This document shows, piece after piece, positions 45,892 through 55,536 of a stretch of 64,000 nucleotides of DNA. The first letter of the stretch is position 1. Every line of letters starts with the position of its first letter. The stretch spans positions 7,502,001-7,566,000 of the forward strand of contig NZ_CP109496.1 of the NCBI RefSeq assembly GCF_036231355.1, in the 5' to 3' direction. Under the pieces are notes generated by a model. The model made no database searches, was not told the origin of the DNA, and saw nothing but the letters and a program-made list of their open reading frames with translations. Position numbers and translations under genes: made by a program. The DNA comes from Streptomyces sp. NBC_01431 (GTDB taxonomy: Bacteria > Actinomycetota > Actinomycetes > Streptomycetales > Streptomycetaceae).

Positions 45892-48170
45892 AGTTCACCG
45901 ACGGCTACTGGCTGATGCGCCCGGGTGTCACCGCGCGCTGCGCCGCCGAGGTCGCTGACGTCCGGACCGACGAGGACCGGATGACCCTCTACGCGCCCGT
46001 GAAGCACGTCCGCGGCCGCGGTGACACGCTCAACAGCCCACTGCTGACCATCGAGTGCTGGTCCCCGGCCGAGGGTGTGATCGGGGTGCGCACCACCCAC
46101 CACGCCGGTTCGGTGCGGCACGGACCGGAGTTCGCGCTGCCCGGCTCCGAACCGGACGCCGGAAAGGTGCGCCGGGACGGCGACCTGGTGGAGCTCTGCG
46201 CCGGCGAACTGACGCTGCGCGTGGACACCGCCAAGCCGTGGCAGCTGGAGTTCACCGCCGGTGGCCGGGTGCTGACCTCGGTGGGCGAGCGTGGCACCGG
46301 CTACGCCACAGACGGAGACGGCCGTCACCACATGTTCGGACAACTCTCCCTGGGTGTAGGGGAGTTGGTCTACGGTCTGGGAGAGCGGTTCACCCCGTTC
46401 GTCCGCAACGGTCAAGTGGTGGACATCTGGCAGGCGGATGGCGGCACCAGTAGCGAACAGGCCTACAAGAACGTCCCGTTCCACCTGACCAACCGTGGCT
46501 ATGGCGTCTTCGTCAACCACCCCGGCAAGGTCAGTTACGAGATCGGCTCCGAGTCCGTCGGCCAGGTGCAGTTCAGCGTCGAGGACCAGTCGCTGGAGTA
46601 CTTCATCGTCCACGGCCCGACACCCAAGCTGATCCTGGAGCGCTACACCGCGCTCACCGGCCGCCCGGCACTGCCCCCGGCCTGGGCTCTGGGCCTGTGG
46701 CTGACCACCTCCTTCACCACGGAGTACGACGAGGCCACCGTCAACCGGTTCGTCGGCGGCATGGCGGAGCGCGGCATCCCGCTGAGCGTCTTCCACCTCG
46801 ACTGCTTCTGGATGCGCGAGTACCAGTGGTGCGACTTCGTGTGGGATCCGGAGACCTTCCCGGACCCGGCCGGCATGCTGGCCCGCCTCAAGCAGCAGGG
46901 CCTGCGCATCTCCGCCTGGATCAACCCCTACATCGCGCAGAAGTCGGAGCTGTTCGCCGAGGGCATGCGCGAGGGCCACCTGGTGCGGCGGCCGGACGGC
47001 AGCGTCTGGCAGTGGGACCTGTGGCAGCCGGGCACGGCCCTGGTGGACTTCACCAACCCCGCCGCCCGAGACTGGTACACAGGCAAACTGCGCACCCTGC
47101 TTGACGTCGGCGTGGACTGCTTCAAAACCGACTTCGGCGAACGCATCCCCACCGATGTGGTCTGGTACGACGGCTCCGATCCGGAGCGGATGCACAACTA
47201 CTACACCCACCTGTACAACCAGACGGTGTTCGAGCTGCTCCGCGAAGAGCGCGGTGAGGGCGAGGCACTGCTCTTCGCCCGTTCCGCCACCGCCGGCGGC
47301 CAGCAGTACCCGGTGCACTGGGGCGGCGACTGTGAGTCCCACTTCAACGCCATGGCGGAGTCGCTGCGCGGCGGGCTCTCCCTGGGCCTGTCCGGCTTCG
47401 GTTTCTGGAGCCATGACATCGGCGGCTTCGAGGGCACTCCGACTCCCGCGGTCTTCAAGCGCTGGACGCAGTTCGGCCTGCTCTCCTCGCACAGCCGGCT
47501 GCACGGCAGCAAGTCCTACCGCGTGCCGTGGGACTTCGGGGCGGAGGCCGTCGAGGTCACCCGCGAGTTCACCCTGCTCAAGCACCGCCTGGCGCCCTAC
47601 CTCCAGCACGCGGCCCAGCAGGCACACGCCACCGGCGTCCCGGTGATGCGCGCGATGGTGCTGGAGTTCCCGGACGACCCGGCCGCCACCACGCTCGACC
47701 GGCAGTACATGCTCGGCGACGACCTGCTCGTCGCCCCCGTCTTCACCGACGACGGCACGGTCGAGTACTACGTGCCCGAGGGGACGTGGACCAACATCCT
47801 GACCGGCGGCCAGGTCACCGGCCCACGCTGGGTACGTGAACAACACGGGTTCCACACCCTGCCGCTGCTCGCCCGCCCCGACTCCGTCATCCCGCTCGGC
47901 GCGGACGACCAGCACCCGGTCTCCGCCTGGGCCGACGGCGTCGAACTGCGCGTCCACGCCTTCGCCGACGGCGCCGAGCGCACCGTGCTGATCCCGCGCA
48001 CCGACGGCCCCGGCGAGACGGCCCGCTTCCACCTGCGCCGCACGGGCGACCGCCTGAGGGTGACCACCGACAGCACCCACCCCTGGCAGCTGCGGATCGG
48101 CGGCCCGGACGGACCCCTGCACGTCAACCCCGCCGACACCGGTGAGGCCGACATCCCCTACCCGGCCTGA
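45888..48170 (+). CDS. GH31 alpha-xylosidase, YicI-like
   Basis: 760 aa, translationally coupled to the GH1 gene. The barrel contains HLDCFWMREYQWCDFVWD, nucleophile Asp415 in FKTDFGERIP, and acid/base Asp481 in WGGDCESHF. The KTDFGE signature and the aromatic WMREYQW loop separate alpha-xylosidases such as E. coli YicI from GH31 alpha-glucosidases. The substrate is the alpha-1,6-xylosyl group on xyloglucan oligosaccharides. This is the strongest single indication that the locus is for xyloglucan. Confidence 0.93.
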   Translation: MKFTDGYWLMRPGVTARCAAEVADVRTDEDRMTLYAPVKHVRGRGDTLNSPLLTIECWSPAEGVIGVRTTHHAGSVRHGPEFALPGSEPDAGKVRRDGDLVELCAGELTLRVDTAKPWQLEFTAGGRVLTSVGERGTGYATDGDGRHHMFGQLSLGVGELVYGLGERFTPFVRNGQVVDIWQADGGTSSEQAYKNVPFHLTNRGYGVFVNHPGKVSYEIGSESVGQVQFSVEDQSLEYFIVHGPTPKLILERYTALTGRPALPPAWALGLWLTTSFTTEYDEATVNRFVGGMAERGIPLSVFHLDCFWMREYQWCDFVWDPETFPDPAGMLARLKQQGLRISAWINPYIAQKSELFAEGMREGHLVRRPDGSVWQWDLWQPGTALVDFTNPAARDWYTGKLRTLLDVGVDCFKTDFGERIPTDVVWYDGSDPERMHNYYTHLYNQTVFELLREERGEGEALLFARSATAGGQQYPVHWGGDCESHFNAMAESLRGGLSLGLSGFGFWSHDIGGFEGTPTPAVFKRWTQFGLLSSHSRLHGSKSYRVPWDFGAEAVEVTREFTLLKHRLAPYLQHAAQQAHATGVPVMRAMVLEFPDDPAATTLDRQYMLGDDLLVAPVFTDDGTVEYYVPEGTWTNILTGGQVTGPRWVREQHGFHTLPLLARPDSVIPLGADDQHPVSAWADGVELRVHAFADGAERTVLIPRTDGPGETARFHLRRTGDRLRVTTDSTHPWQLRIGGPDGPLHVNPADTGEADIPYPA

Positions 48171-48187
48171 GGCCGGCACCCTGACGC

Positions 48188-48225
48188 GAGGTCCCGCGCG
48201 CCACCGCATGGGCGCCCGGGGCCTC
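48188..48225 (+). terminator. Terminator of the GH3-CE7-GH1-GH31 unit
   Basis: GAGGTCCCGCGCGCC (48188-48202) pairs with GGCGCCCGGGGCCTC (48211-48225), 13 of 15 bases, loop 8, followed within seven bases by CTTTT. Confidence 0.65.
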
Positions 48226-48298
48226 GCTCCCTTTTACCGCGGACCGAGCGGGGGAGCGGGTCGCCCCTGCGGAGCCGCAAGAGGCTTCTCGCACTGGT

Positions 48299-48790
48299 TC
48301 ACAGGCTGGTCAGCACCTGAGGGCACAAGGTTTTGATCATCGTGTTGGTCCAGCGCATCTGGTGCAGCGTCTGGGGATGACAGGACGAGGCGAGGGAGAG
48401 CAGCCGCTGGTCCTTGGCCGCTTGGGCGGCCTGGGCCAGCATCTCCCAGTGCAGGGAGTTCTCCGTCGCGGCCAGGTGCAGATCGCGCAGGTCGCGCAGC
48501 AGGAGCAGCCCCGGTTCCGGTCGGCGGCCCACAGCTCGCGCCGTCTTCTCCCGGAGCGTCGAGATGAAGCCGGAGTGCGAAGCGGACGGCGCTTCGCTCA
48601 GGTTCAGCTCGTAGTGGGCCGCCGTGTCGGCGATGCGCTCGACATGATCGCTGGACCAGCGGGCCAGGTAGGTGGCCACATGGTGCACCTCGTGTTCGGC
48701 GCCATGGCGTTCGGCCACGGTGCGCAGCTCCCTGGACAGATGCGTCTCACCGTGGTGCAGCGCGCGCAGCGTCAAGGCCATGCCGTTCAC
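48299..48790 (-). CDS. Small helical protein of unknown function, coupled to a molybdopterin oxidoreductase gene
   Basis: 163 aa from the GTG at 48790 (AGGAG nine bases upstream), which overlaps the stop of the upstream oxidoreductase remnant as GTGA. The sequence is helical and His-rich (LRALHHGETHLSREL, AEHEVHHVATYLARW, RDLHLAATENSLHWEML), suggesting a four-helix bundle of about 20 kDa, perhaps metal- or cofactor-binding. I do not recognise a named family. Coupling suggests it served as a partner or maturation factor of the oxidoreductase, which is now deleted. Confidence 0.7.
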   Translation of the reverse strand: MNGMALTLRALHHGETHLSRELRTVAERHGAEHEVHHVATYLARWSSDHVERIADTAAHYELNLSEAPSASHSGFISTLREKTARAVGRRPEPGLLLLRDLRDLHLAATENSLHWEMLAQAAQAAKDQRLLSLASSCHPQTLHQMRWTNTMIKTLCPQVLTSL

Positions 48791-49378
48791 CGGCCGTTCT
48801 CCTCTCGGGCGGTCCAGCTGTCGTCCGGCGACTGCGAGACGTCGGCGTGGCCACCGCCCGCCGTCCCGGGCACACTCCCGGCGTCGGCGGGCCCGGAGGC
48901 CGCGGTGGTGGGGGCCGGGGCCGGTCGCCCGTCAGCGCGCTCGACCAGGGTCAGCGCCGCGGCCGCCGTCTTGAACAGCGGTTGCTTGGACGCCGGGTCC
49001 CAGTCGGTGATCGTCGTCTCGTTGGCGGTCCCAGTCCGCCTCGACCAGGCGCCCGTTCTCACGCACCAAGGGCCGGGTCAGCCGGTCCGCCGAATCGTTG
49101 GCCTGCCAGCCGAACAAGTCCTTCGGGCCGAGCCGACCATGGTTCACCCGGTCCCGCGCGCGCCCTCGTACGCCGACCATGCGCCCGTCGCGGACCGCGA
49201 TGTCCATGGCGTCCCCGTCGGAGTGCAGGATGGATGCGGCCCGCACCCACCGCTGCACTTGGGCCTCCGTGGTCACGTCAGCGAGACACGTGTCTACGCG
49301 GGCCGGCCAGTTCTCCCGCTGCCCATAAGGCGTGCGAGCGCCCCGCGGCTGCGCGATCCGGTCCACCGAAGCCTCCAT
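48787..49378 (-). pseudogene. Molybdopterin oxidoreductase (nitrate reductase/formate dehydrogenase type) with a large internal deletion
   Basis: Leftward from the ATG at 49378 (GGGAGG upstream) about 114 codons give the family's N-terminus: MEASVDRIAQPRGARTPYG, SDGDAMDIAVRDGRMVGVRG, RVNHGRLGPKDLFGWQAND and RLTRPLVRENGRLVEADWD. The sequence then jumps, in another frame, to TDWDPASKQPLFKTAA and a Pro/Ala-rich tail ending at 48787, the C-terminus of the same kind of protein. More than 500 residues with the molybdenum site are gone. The 10-mer GGTCCCAGTC occurs at 48996 and 49027, at the joint. Confidence 0.8.
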
Positions 49379-49746
49379 GCCGAGCCTCCCTGCCTGCAAC
49401 CGGCGCGGTCCGCGCCGGCCCGTTGCTCACCAGTACCCAGCCCGAGTGGTGCGACGCAACGATCCCCCGGCGTGGCATCTCCCGGACCTCCACACGGAGG
49501 AGCAAGACACCTCAACGGCCGAACCAAGGCGACGCCCCGTAAGCCCCGCAACGCCGAGCCTGAACCCAGCCCGTTCCAGAAGAAGCAGGACGGCGCCGTC
49601 AAGGTCCTCTTCACCGTCTGACCGCGGAGCCCGCCGAGAGGCGCCGATCGAGTGAGAGGGCGGCGCTCGCCGTCCGTGATGCGGGCGTGGGGGATACGTG
49701 TGTGCTGGGCGGGACGGCCCCGCCCCACCGCACGAGAGGAAAACAC
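49379..49746. other. Gene-free stretch upstream of the hemerythrin gene
   Basis: 368 bases with no credible gene. It should hold the divergent promoters of the oxidoreductase remnant and the hemerythrin gene; no clear -10/-35 pair was found. Confidence 0.45.
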
Positions 49747-50307
49747 ATGGGGCACGGCGGCAACGTCATCGACGAGCTGATGAGCGACCACCGAGAGGTC
49801 GAGGAGATGTTCGGCCGCATCCAGGCGATGAGCGGCCAGGGCCGACAGCTGCGTGACCTGGTGGACCAGGTCACGATCGAACTGGTGCGGCACTCGGTCG
49901 CCGAGGAGCAGTACCTGTACCCGGCGGTCCGCGAGCACGTCGACGGCGGCGACAGCATCGCGGACAAGGAGATCGAGGACCACAACCGGGTCGAGAAGCT
50001 CCTCAAGCGGCTGGAGAAGACGGACATCGGGTCCTCCGAGATGAGTCCGCTGCTTCAGCAGCTCATGGACGAGGTCGCCGCACACGTGCAGGACGAGGAG
50101 AGCAACCTCTTTCCGATGCTGCGCCAGGCCTGCACCCCGCAGCAGCTGGACGACCTCGGCGACAAGATCCGCCGGGCCAAGTCCATGGCACCCACCCGCC
50201 CGCACCCCTCCGCACCGAGCACACCGCCGGCGAACAAGCTCCTCGCCCCGGGCGTCGGCCTTGTGGACCGCGCGCGCGACTTCGTCACCGGCCGCGGCAA
50301 GTCGTAA
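49747..50307 (+). CDS. Hemerythrin HHE-domain protein
   Basis: 186 aa; the ATG at 49747 has GAGAGGAAAA upstream. The four-helix core holds the di-iron ligand pattern: SDHREVEEMF, RHSVAEEQYLYP, EDHNRVEKLL and HVQDEESNLFP, so all expected His and Glu ligands are present. A Pro-rich tail and a C-terminal helix (VGLVDRARDFVTGRG) follow. HHE proteins bind O2, NO or iron in the cytoplasm and often mark stress or low-oxygen responses. It is next to respiratory genes and a lost molybdoenzyme. Confidence 0.9.
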   Translation: MGHGGNVIDELMSDHREVEEMFGRIQAMSGQGRQLRDLVDQVTIELVRHSVAEEQYLYPAVREHVDGGDSIADKEIEDHNRVEKLLKRLEKTDIGSSEMSPLLQQLMDEVAAHVQDEESNLFPMLRQACTPQQLDDLGDKIRRAKSMAPTRPHPSAPSTPPANKLLAPGVGLVDRARDFVTGRGKS

Positions 50308-50515
50308 TCCGGACCGCGGCGAGGGACGCCGGGGGCCGCACCGTGAGCCGGTCCCGGCGTCCTGGGCGTCGCGGCGTGACGCCGGTCATGCCGCCCGGAG
50401 CCGGAGCGTGCCTACACTGGGCGGCCACGACGCGGGACAGCGCAGCCCCGCCGCACCAGCTCGCCCACCCAGAGCAGCCGCTGGGCGCGGGCCCGCTCCA
50501 GAGGGACCGATCGCC

Positions 50516-51031
50516 GTGTCCACCGATCTGACACCCGTCATAGCAGCCTGCACCCGCTGGCTCCTGGACGCCTACCCGCCACCCGCGGGCGCGCTCCAGT
50601 ACGCCCTGGCCGAGGCCCAGGCCCGCCAGGCCACCACTCTCGCCGCCCACCTGCGCTACCCCGGCGCGCTCGACATGGAACTGCTCCACCTGCTGGGCCC
50701 CGGCGGAGCCGACCGCCTGGACTGGATCACCTCGGGCGGCGCGCAGGCCGAGGACACCGCTTGGCGTACCTGGGTCGACGAGACCGTCGTCAGCTGGGCG
50801 GCCTGCCTCCTGGCCGACCCGGCCCTCAGCGAGCGCGCCCAGCGGGCTCTCAGCGACTCCGAAGGCCGCGGCGCGGTCGGCGGACTGCGACGGCTGACCG
50901 TTCCCGGCCCCCGCGACAGCGAAGCCGCGGTCCTGCTGCGCCACCCCGACCTGCTGGAAGGCATCGCCGGCCTGCACCGGGACGATCTGCTCCAGCGGGT
51001 GGACGGCGCGGATACGGCCGCCCTGCCCTGA
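50516..51031 (+). CDS. Hypothetical helical protein
   Basis: 171 aa from the GTG at 50516, with GAGGG 12 bases upstream. The earlier ATG at 50261 would overlap the hemerythrin gene. The sequence is Ala/Leu-rich and helical, with no signal peptide, membrane span or motif I recognise (TRWLLDAYPPPAGALQYALA, WRTWVDETVVSWAACLLADP). It converges with ctaF. Third-position G/C bias supports coding. Confidence 0.6.
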   Translation: MSTDLTPVIAACTRWLLDAYPPPAGALQYALAEAQARQATTLAAHLRYPGALDMELLHLLGPGGADRLDWITSGGAQAEDTAWRTWVDETVVSWAACLLADPALSERAQRALSDSEGRGAVGGLRRLTVPGPRDSEAAVLLRHPDLLEGIAGLHRDDLLQRVDGADTAALP

Positions 51032-51078
51032 GCAGCGGCCGCTGCGGTTCGATCGGGGCGGACCATTCGGGGCCGGGG

Positions 51079-51471
51079 TCATTCGCCTCGGTGGACGTAC
51101 TGGAAGGTCAGCCCGCCGACGCCGGCCGCCAGGACGCCGAACCCCAGGATGAACAGCCACAGGCCGTAAACGATGCCGAGGGCAGCCACCGACGCGCCCG
51201 TCGCCGTGAGGACCGGGTAGGGGCTGCGCGCCGGGAAGAAGTCGACGGGGCCCGCGCGGTCGGCGATCTTCCCGCCGTCGTTGTCCTCCGGTCTGGTACC
51301 GCGGCGCTGGTAGTTGTGCGCGAAGAGGAAGCAGATCAGCGACGACATGATGAACGCGACGGTGAGTGCGGCGGTCCCGGCCGGCTCCCGCCCCGACCAC
51401 CATCCGTAGCCCACACCGGTGGTCAGGAAGAACACAGCCACTCCGCCGAAAAGGTACGACTCGGCTTTCAT
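51079..51471 (-). CDS. ctaF: Cytochrome c oxidase subunit IV
   Basis: 130 aa with four predicted spans in two pairs (YLFGGVAVFFLTTGVGYGWW and ALTVAFIMSSLICFLFAH, then a C-terminal pair), and the loop GGKIADRAGPVDFFPARSPYP, characteristic of actinobacterial CtaF. It is a small accessory subunit of the aa3 oxidase in the bc1-aa3 supercomplex. It lies nine bases after ctaD in a qcrB-ctaD-ctaF unit. Confidence 0.92.
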   Translation of the reverse strand: MKAESYLFGGVAVFFLTTGVGYGWWSGREPAGTAALTVAFIMSSLICFLFAHNYQRRGTRPEDNDGGKIADRAGPVDFFPARSPYPVLTATGASVAALGIVYGLWLFILGFGVLAAGVGGLTFQYVHRGE

Positions 51472-51480
51472 GCTCGGCTC

Positions 51481-53184
51481 CTAGAGGGGATCGGGGGTCG
51501 CCTGACCTGGAGGCGTCTGCGGGACGGGCACCTTCGCGACGGTCGGGTGGTGCAGATCGAAGGCGGGGGAGTCGGACCGGACGCGCGGCATCGTGCGGAA
51601 GTTGTGCCGGGGCGGCGGGCAGGACGTCGCCCACTCCAGCGACCGGCCGAAACCCCACGGGTCGTCGGCCTCGACCCTGGGTGCGTACCTGGCGGTCCTC
51701 CAGACGTTGTAGAGGAACGGCAGCGTGGACAGTCCCAGCAGGAACGCGCCGGCGGAGGAGACGGTGTTGAGCAGCGTGAACCCGTCGGAGGGCAAATAGT
51801 CGGCGTACCGGCGTGGCATACCTTCGGCGCCGAGCCAGTGCTGGACGAGGAACGTGGTCTGGAACCCGATGAACAGCGTCCAGAAGTGGAGTTTTCCCAG
51901 GCGCTCGTCGAGCATGCGGCCGCTCCACTTCGGCCACCAGAAGTAGAAGCCGCCGAACATCGCGAAGACGACGGTTCCGAACAGCACGTAGTGCAGGTGC
52001 GCGACCACGAAGTACGAGTCGGTGACGTGGAAGTCCAGTGGTGGCGACGCCAGCAGAACGCCGCTGAGGCCGCCGAACAGGAAGGTCACCAGGAACCCGA
52101 TCGACCAGAGCATCGGCGTCTCGAAGGACAGCGATCCGTGCCACATGGTGCCGATCCAGTTGAAGAACTTCACACCGGTCGGCACCGCGATCAGGAAGGA
52201 CATCAACGAGAAGAACGGCAGGAGCACCGCTCCCGTGACGAACATGTGGTGGGCCCACACCACTGCCGACAGCGCTGTGATGGAGATGGTGGCGCCGACC
52301 ATGCCGACGTACCCGAAGATGGGTTTGCGGCTGAAGACCGGGATGATCTCGGAGATGATCCCGAAGAACGGCAGAGCGACGATGTAGACCTCGGGATGGC
52401 CGAAGAACCAGAACAGGTGCTGCCACAGGATGGCGCCGCCGTATTCCGGCTCGAAGACGAGCGCACCGAACTTCCGGTCCGCCTCAAGTGCGAGCAGCAG
52501 GGCGGTCAGCACCGGGAACGCGAGCAGCGCCAGAATCGAGGTGAGCAGCACGTTCCAGGTGAAGATGGGCATGCGGAACATGGTCATGCCGGGGGCACGC
52601 AGACAGACGATGGTGGCGATGAAGTTGACCGATCCCAGCGTGGTGCTCACGCCCGCCAGAACCAGCCCCATGGCCCACAGGTCGCCGCCCGCACCGGGGG
52701 AGCGCACGGCGCTGTTCAGCGGCGCGTAGGCGAACCAGCCGAAGGAGGCGGCGCCGCCGGGCACGACGAACCCGGCCACGACCATGAGGGCGCCGAACAG
52801 GTAGAGCCAGTACGACAGGGCGTTCAGCCGCGGAAAGGCAACGTCGGGCGCACCGATCTGCAACGGCATCACCGCGTTGGTGAACCCGGCGAACGTCGGG
52901 GTGGCGAACAGCAGCATCATGATGGTGCCGTGGATGGTGACCAGCTGGTTGTACTGGGCGTTGTCCCACAACTGCAGCCCCGGACGGGCCAGTTCGGCAC
53001 GCATGCCCATGGCGAGCAGACCGGCGAACAGGAAGAACCCGAACGCTGTGACGAGATACATGTAGCCAATGGTCTTGTGGTCCGTGGTGGTGACATAGTT
53101 CAGCAGCCGCCCGCCGAACGGGCTGCCTTCTGCGACGCCGGCCGTCGACTGCGGCAGTGTCGTCTCACTGCGGGTCTGCGTCAT
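51481..53184 (-). CDS. ctaD: Cytochrome c oxidase subunit I (accessory copy)
   Basis: 567 aa; the ATG at 53184 has GGAAGG upstream and overlaps the qcrB stop. Twelve-span haem-copper oxidase core with the heme a ligand His in TIHGTIMM, the cross-linked His-Tyr pair in [15 protein letters not shown], copper ligands WAHHMF, and [10 protein letters not shown] for the two hemes. It reduces O2 at the membrane. The unit lacks ctaC, ctaE, qcrA and qcrC, so this subunit must join components encoded elsewhere or replace the main CtaD under special conditions. Confidence 0.94.
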   Translation of the reverse strand: MTQTRSETTLPQSTAGVAEGSPFGGRLLNYVTTTDHKTIGYMYLVTAFGFFLFAGLLAMGMRAELARPGLQLWDNAQYNQLVTIHGTIMMLLFATPTFAGFTNAVMPLQIGAPDVAFPRLNALSYWLYLFGALMVVAGFVVPGGAASFGWFAYAPLNSAVRSPGAGGDLWAMGLVLAGVSTTLGSVNFIATIVCLRAPGMTMFRMPIFTWNVLLTSILALLAFPVLTALLLALEADRKFGALVFEPEYGGAILWQHLFWFFGHPEVYIVALPFFGIISEIIPVFSRKPIFGYVGMVGATISITALSAVVWAHHMFVTGAVLLPFFSLMSFLIAVPTGVKFFNWIGTMWHGSLSFETPMLWSIGFLVTFLFGGLSGVLLASPPLDFHVTDSYFVVAHLHYVLFGTVVFAMFGGFYFWWPKWSGRMLDERLGKLHFWTLFIGFQTTFLVQHWLGAEGMPRRYADYLPSDGFTLLNTVSSAGAFLLGLSTLPFLYNVWRTARYAPRVEADDPWGFGRSLEWATSCPPPRHNFRTMPRVRSDSPAFDLHHPTVAKVPVPQTPPGQATPDPL

Positions 53185-54812
53185 GGCGCCTTCCGTTGGG
53201 GTTGGGCAAGCGCTTCCTCGACGCGGCGCTGCTGGACGGGAGAGGCGGGCAGCGTCACCCGGCGGCGGTAGTACCAGCGGTTCAGCGTGGCCCACAGCCG
53301 TTGCCGACGAGGTGCGGACTCGTCCGGGCACGCGGCGGGGGAGGGCAGGTCCCGGGCCAGGAAGCGGTAGAGCCGTGCGGGCGCCACCGGCGCATGGCCC
53401 GGTTCCATGGCGCCGTAGACGTTCTGCACCACCTCGCCGGTCTCCTCGCCCTCGCTCAGCAGGCGAAGCTCGTGCGATTGCAGCGCCAGGCACAGGCGTT
53501 TGGTCAGCAGGAAGGCGAGGACCGGGAAGACGAAGAATCCGATTCGGAAGACCCACGTCAGGACGTTCACCGACAGCTGGAAGGAGAAGGCCGTCACATC
53601 GTTGCCGCCGGCGACCAGCAGGACGGCGTAGCCGACGATGGCCGCAACCCCGAAGGCCGTGCGGTTGGGCATGTCGCGCGGCCGGTCGCACAGGTGGTAC
53701 TCGCCGCGGTCCCCCGTCACCCACCGCTCGAAGACGGGGTAGCCGATCAGCAGCATCGCCAGCAGCCCCGGCAGCACGACGGCGGGGAGAAGGACGTTCC
53801 ACATGACCGTGTGGCCTGCCGCCGACGTCTCCCACGGCGGCATGAGCCGCAGGGCTCCTTCCAAAAAGCCCACGTACCAGTCCGGCTGTACGCCCGTGGG
53901 CGCCTGGTCGGCGCGGTAAGGCCCGTAATTCCACACCGGATTGATCTGAGCCACCGCACCGAGCGTGGCCAGCACCGCGAAGACCATGAGGAACAGGCCG
54001 GTGGACTTGGCGATGAAGTGGGGGAACATCGGCTGACCCACGACGTTGTGATTCGTCCTGCCGGGGGAGCTCCACTGGGTGTGCTTGAGGTAGACGACCA
54101 GTATCAGGTGCACCAGGACCAGGCCGATGATCACGCCGGGTACGAACAGCACATGCAGGATGTACAGCCGGTTGTTCAGGAGCTGGCCGGGGAACTGCCC
54201 GTCCCACAGGAAGTACGCAAGATAGGTACCCAGCACCGGGATCGACATGACGATGGTGTTGGCGGTGCGCAGCCCCGTACCGGACAGCAGGTCGTCGGGG
54301 AGTGAATAGCCGCAGAACCCTTCAAGGAAGGCGAGGAAGAACAGCGCCACCCCGATCATCCAGTTGATTTCACGCGGCCTGCGGAACGAACCGGTGAAGA
54401 AGATCCGCAACATGTGTACGCAGATCGCGGCCACGAAGATCAGCGATGCCCAGTGGTGCATCTGTCGAATGAGAAGGCCGCCGCGGATGTCGAAGGTGAT
54501 GTGCAGAGTCGAGTTGTACGCGGCCGACATCGGCGCCCCTCGGAGGGGGATATAACTGCCTTGATACAGAGCCTCTTTGGTTCCCGGTTCGAAGAACAGC
54601 GTGAGCCAGGAGCCGGTGAGCACCAGCACCAACAGGCTGTACAGGGCCAGTTCGCCCAGAAGAAAGCTCCAGTGGTCGGGAAACGCCTTCCGTAGCAGTG
54701 AATTGGTGATTTCGACCAGTGGTGAGCGCCGGTCCACGACGGTGAACCCGGTCAGTGCGGCCTTCCGCGCGGCGGCTCTCGCCTGATTTCGACGCTTACG
54801 AAACAGCAGCAT
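53181..54812 (-). CDS. qcrB: Cytochrome b subunit of the bc1 complex (divergent accessory copy)
   Basis: 543 aa starting at 54812. Actinobacterial cytochrome b: bis-heme His ligands in [12 protein letters not shown] and [10 protein letters not shown], then in [11 protein letters not shown] and [11 protein letters not shown]; Qo-site PDWY in [12 protein letters not shown]; and the long C-terminal extension. It diverges clearly from the second copy at 59592 (for example [10 protein letters not shown] instead of the soluble N-terminus). It overlaps ctaD by four bases. It would feed quinol electrons to the oxidase, with Rieske and cytochrome cc proteins from elsewhere. Confidence 0.93.
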   Translation of the reverse strand: MLLFRKRRNQARAAARKAALTGFTVVDRRSPLVEITNSLLRKAFPDHWSFLLGELALYSLLVLVLTGSWLTLFFEPGTKEALYQGSYIPLRGAPMSAAYNSTLHITFDIRGGLLIRQMHHWASLIFVAAICVHMLRIFFTGSFRRPREINWMIGVALFFLAFLEGFCGYSLPDDLLSGTGLRTANTIVMSIPVLGTYLAYFLWDGQFPGQLLNNRLYILHVLFVPGVIIGLVLVHLILVVYLKHTQWSSPGRTNHNVVGQPMFPHFIAKSTGLFLMVFAVLATLGAVAQINPVWNYGPYRADQAPTGVQPDWYVGFLEGALRLMPPWETSAAGHTVMWNVLLPAVVLPGLLAMLLIGYPVFERWVTGDRGEYHLCDRPRDMPNRTAFGVAAIVGYAVLLVAGGNDVTAFSFQLSVNVLTWVFRIGFFVFPVLAFLLTKRLCLALQSHELRLLSEGEETGEVVQNVYGAMEPGHAPVAPARLYRFLARDLPSPAACPDESAPRRQRLWATLNRWYYRRRVTLPASPVQQRRVEEALAQPQRKAP

Positions 54813-55516
54813 GCGTCACCGCTTTCGGAAGTCCGGGCCCCGGAGACCGGGGTGTGTTCCGAGCCAGCCAACCGGAGATATCGATGCCGAGCCGCCATTT
54901 GAGGGTGTCGAAAAGCTACTTCACCCGTTCGCACGCCGCGTGCTCAGCGTCGCCCCGGCCGGGGCTCACCCAGGCGGCGTCCGGCCCGGTCTCCAAGGGC
55001 GGTGACCCACCGGGGGAGCTTGGAATGTCGTGCCGCATCAGCCCCCGGAACGTCGCGGCGTGGCCGCCGCCCCGAGCCGGGCAGCGCACGAGCCGTCCCG
55101 GCCAGCAGGCGTGCCGTGGTGACGGGCGCCGAGCATGACGAGGCGACCCCGCTCGGCCGGCTCGCGGGCGATGCACAGGCCGAGACCGCGAGGAACCGGT
55201 GACGAGGGCCGTGCCGCGTTCGAAGCGATTCAGCCGTGGCGTCAACGTGCTGCTCCCGGGGCAGGCGAGATCCACCCCCTGCGTCGTGCTGCTCCTGGTT
55301 CCTCTTGATGACATTCGTGCACGGTCGGACCGTGTGGACCACTGGACGGTGTCCGCGGGCAAGCGCCGCGGCGAGCGCTCCCGCGCCGTCAGGGGCCCGA
55401 TCTGGGGCACCCCGCCTTGCTGAGAGATTCCCGGGGCTCGCGTCACCCATTCGTGTGAAGGCGGGCTCCGCGAGGAGGGTGCCGCACCGACGGCTCACTG
55501 GGTGGCGGTGAGGGCC
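54813..55516. other. Gene-poor stretch with a decayed SDR gene fragment
   Basis: About 700 bases. On the minus strand near 55215-55100 the pieces TALVTGSSR and, two bases out of frame, GLGLCIAREPAERGRLVMLGAR form the nucleotide-binding start of a short-chain dehydrogenase. Nothing recognisable follows, so it is a relic. The rest holds no gene I can support. Confidence 0.45.
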
Positions 55517-55536
55517 TCACCGGGTGGCGGTGAGGG
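55500..55536. repeat. Short tandem duplication at the end of the VOC gene
   Basis: GGGTGGCGGTGAGGG occurs at 55500-55514 and 55522-55536, period 22. The second copy encodes the last residues of the VOC protein, so the gene's tail was duplicated beyond its stop. Confidence 0.8.

Noticed and set aside
45828-48209. 793-codon frame on the minus strand
   Set aside because: Antisense to the GH31 gene, whose catalytic motifs are all intact.
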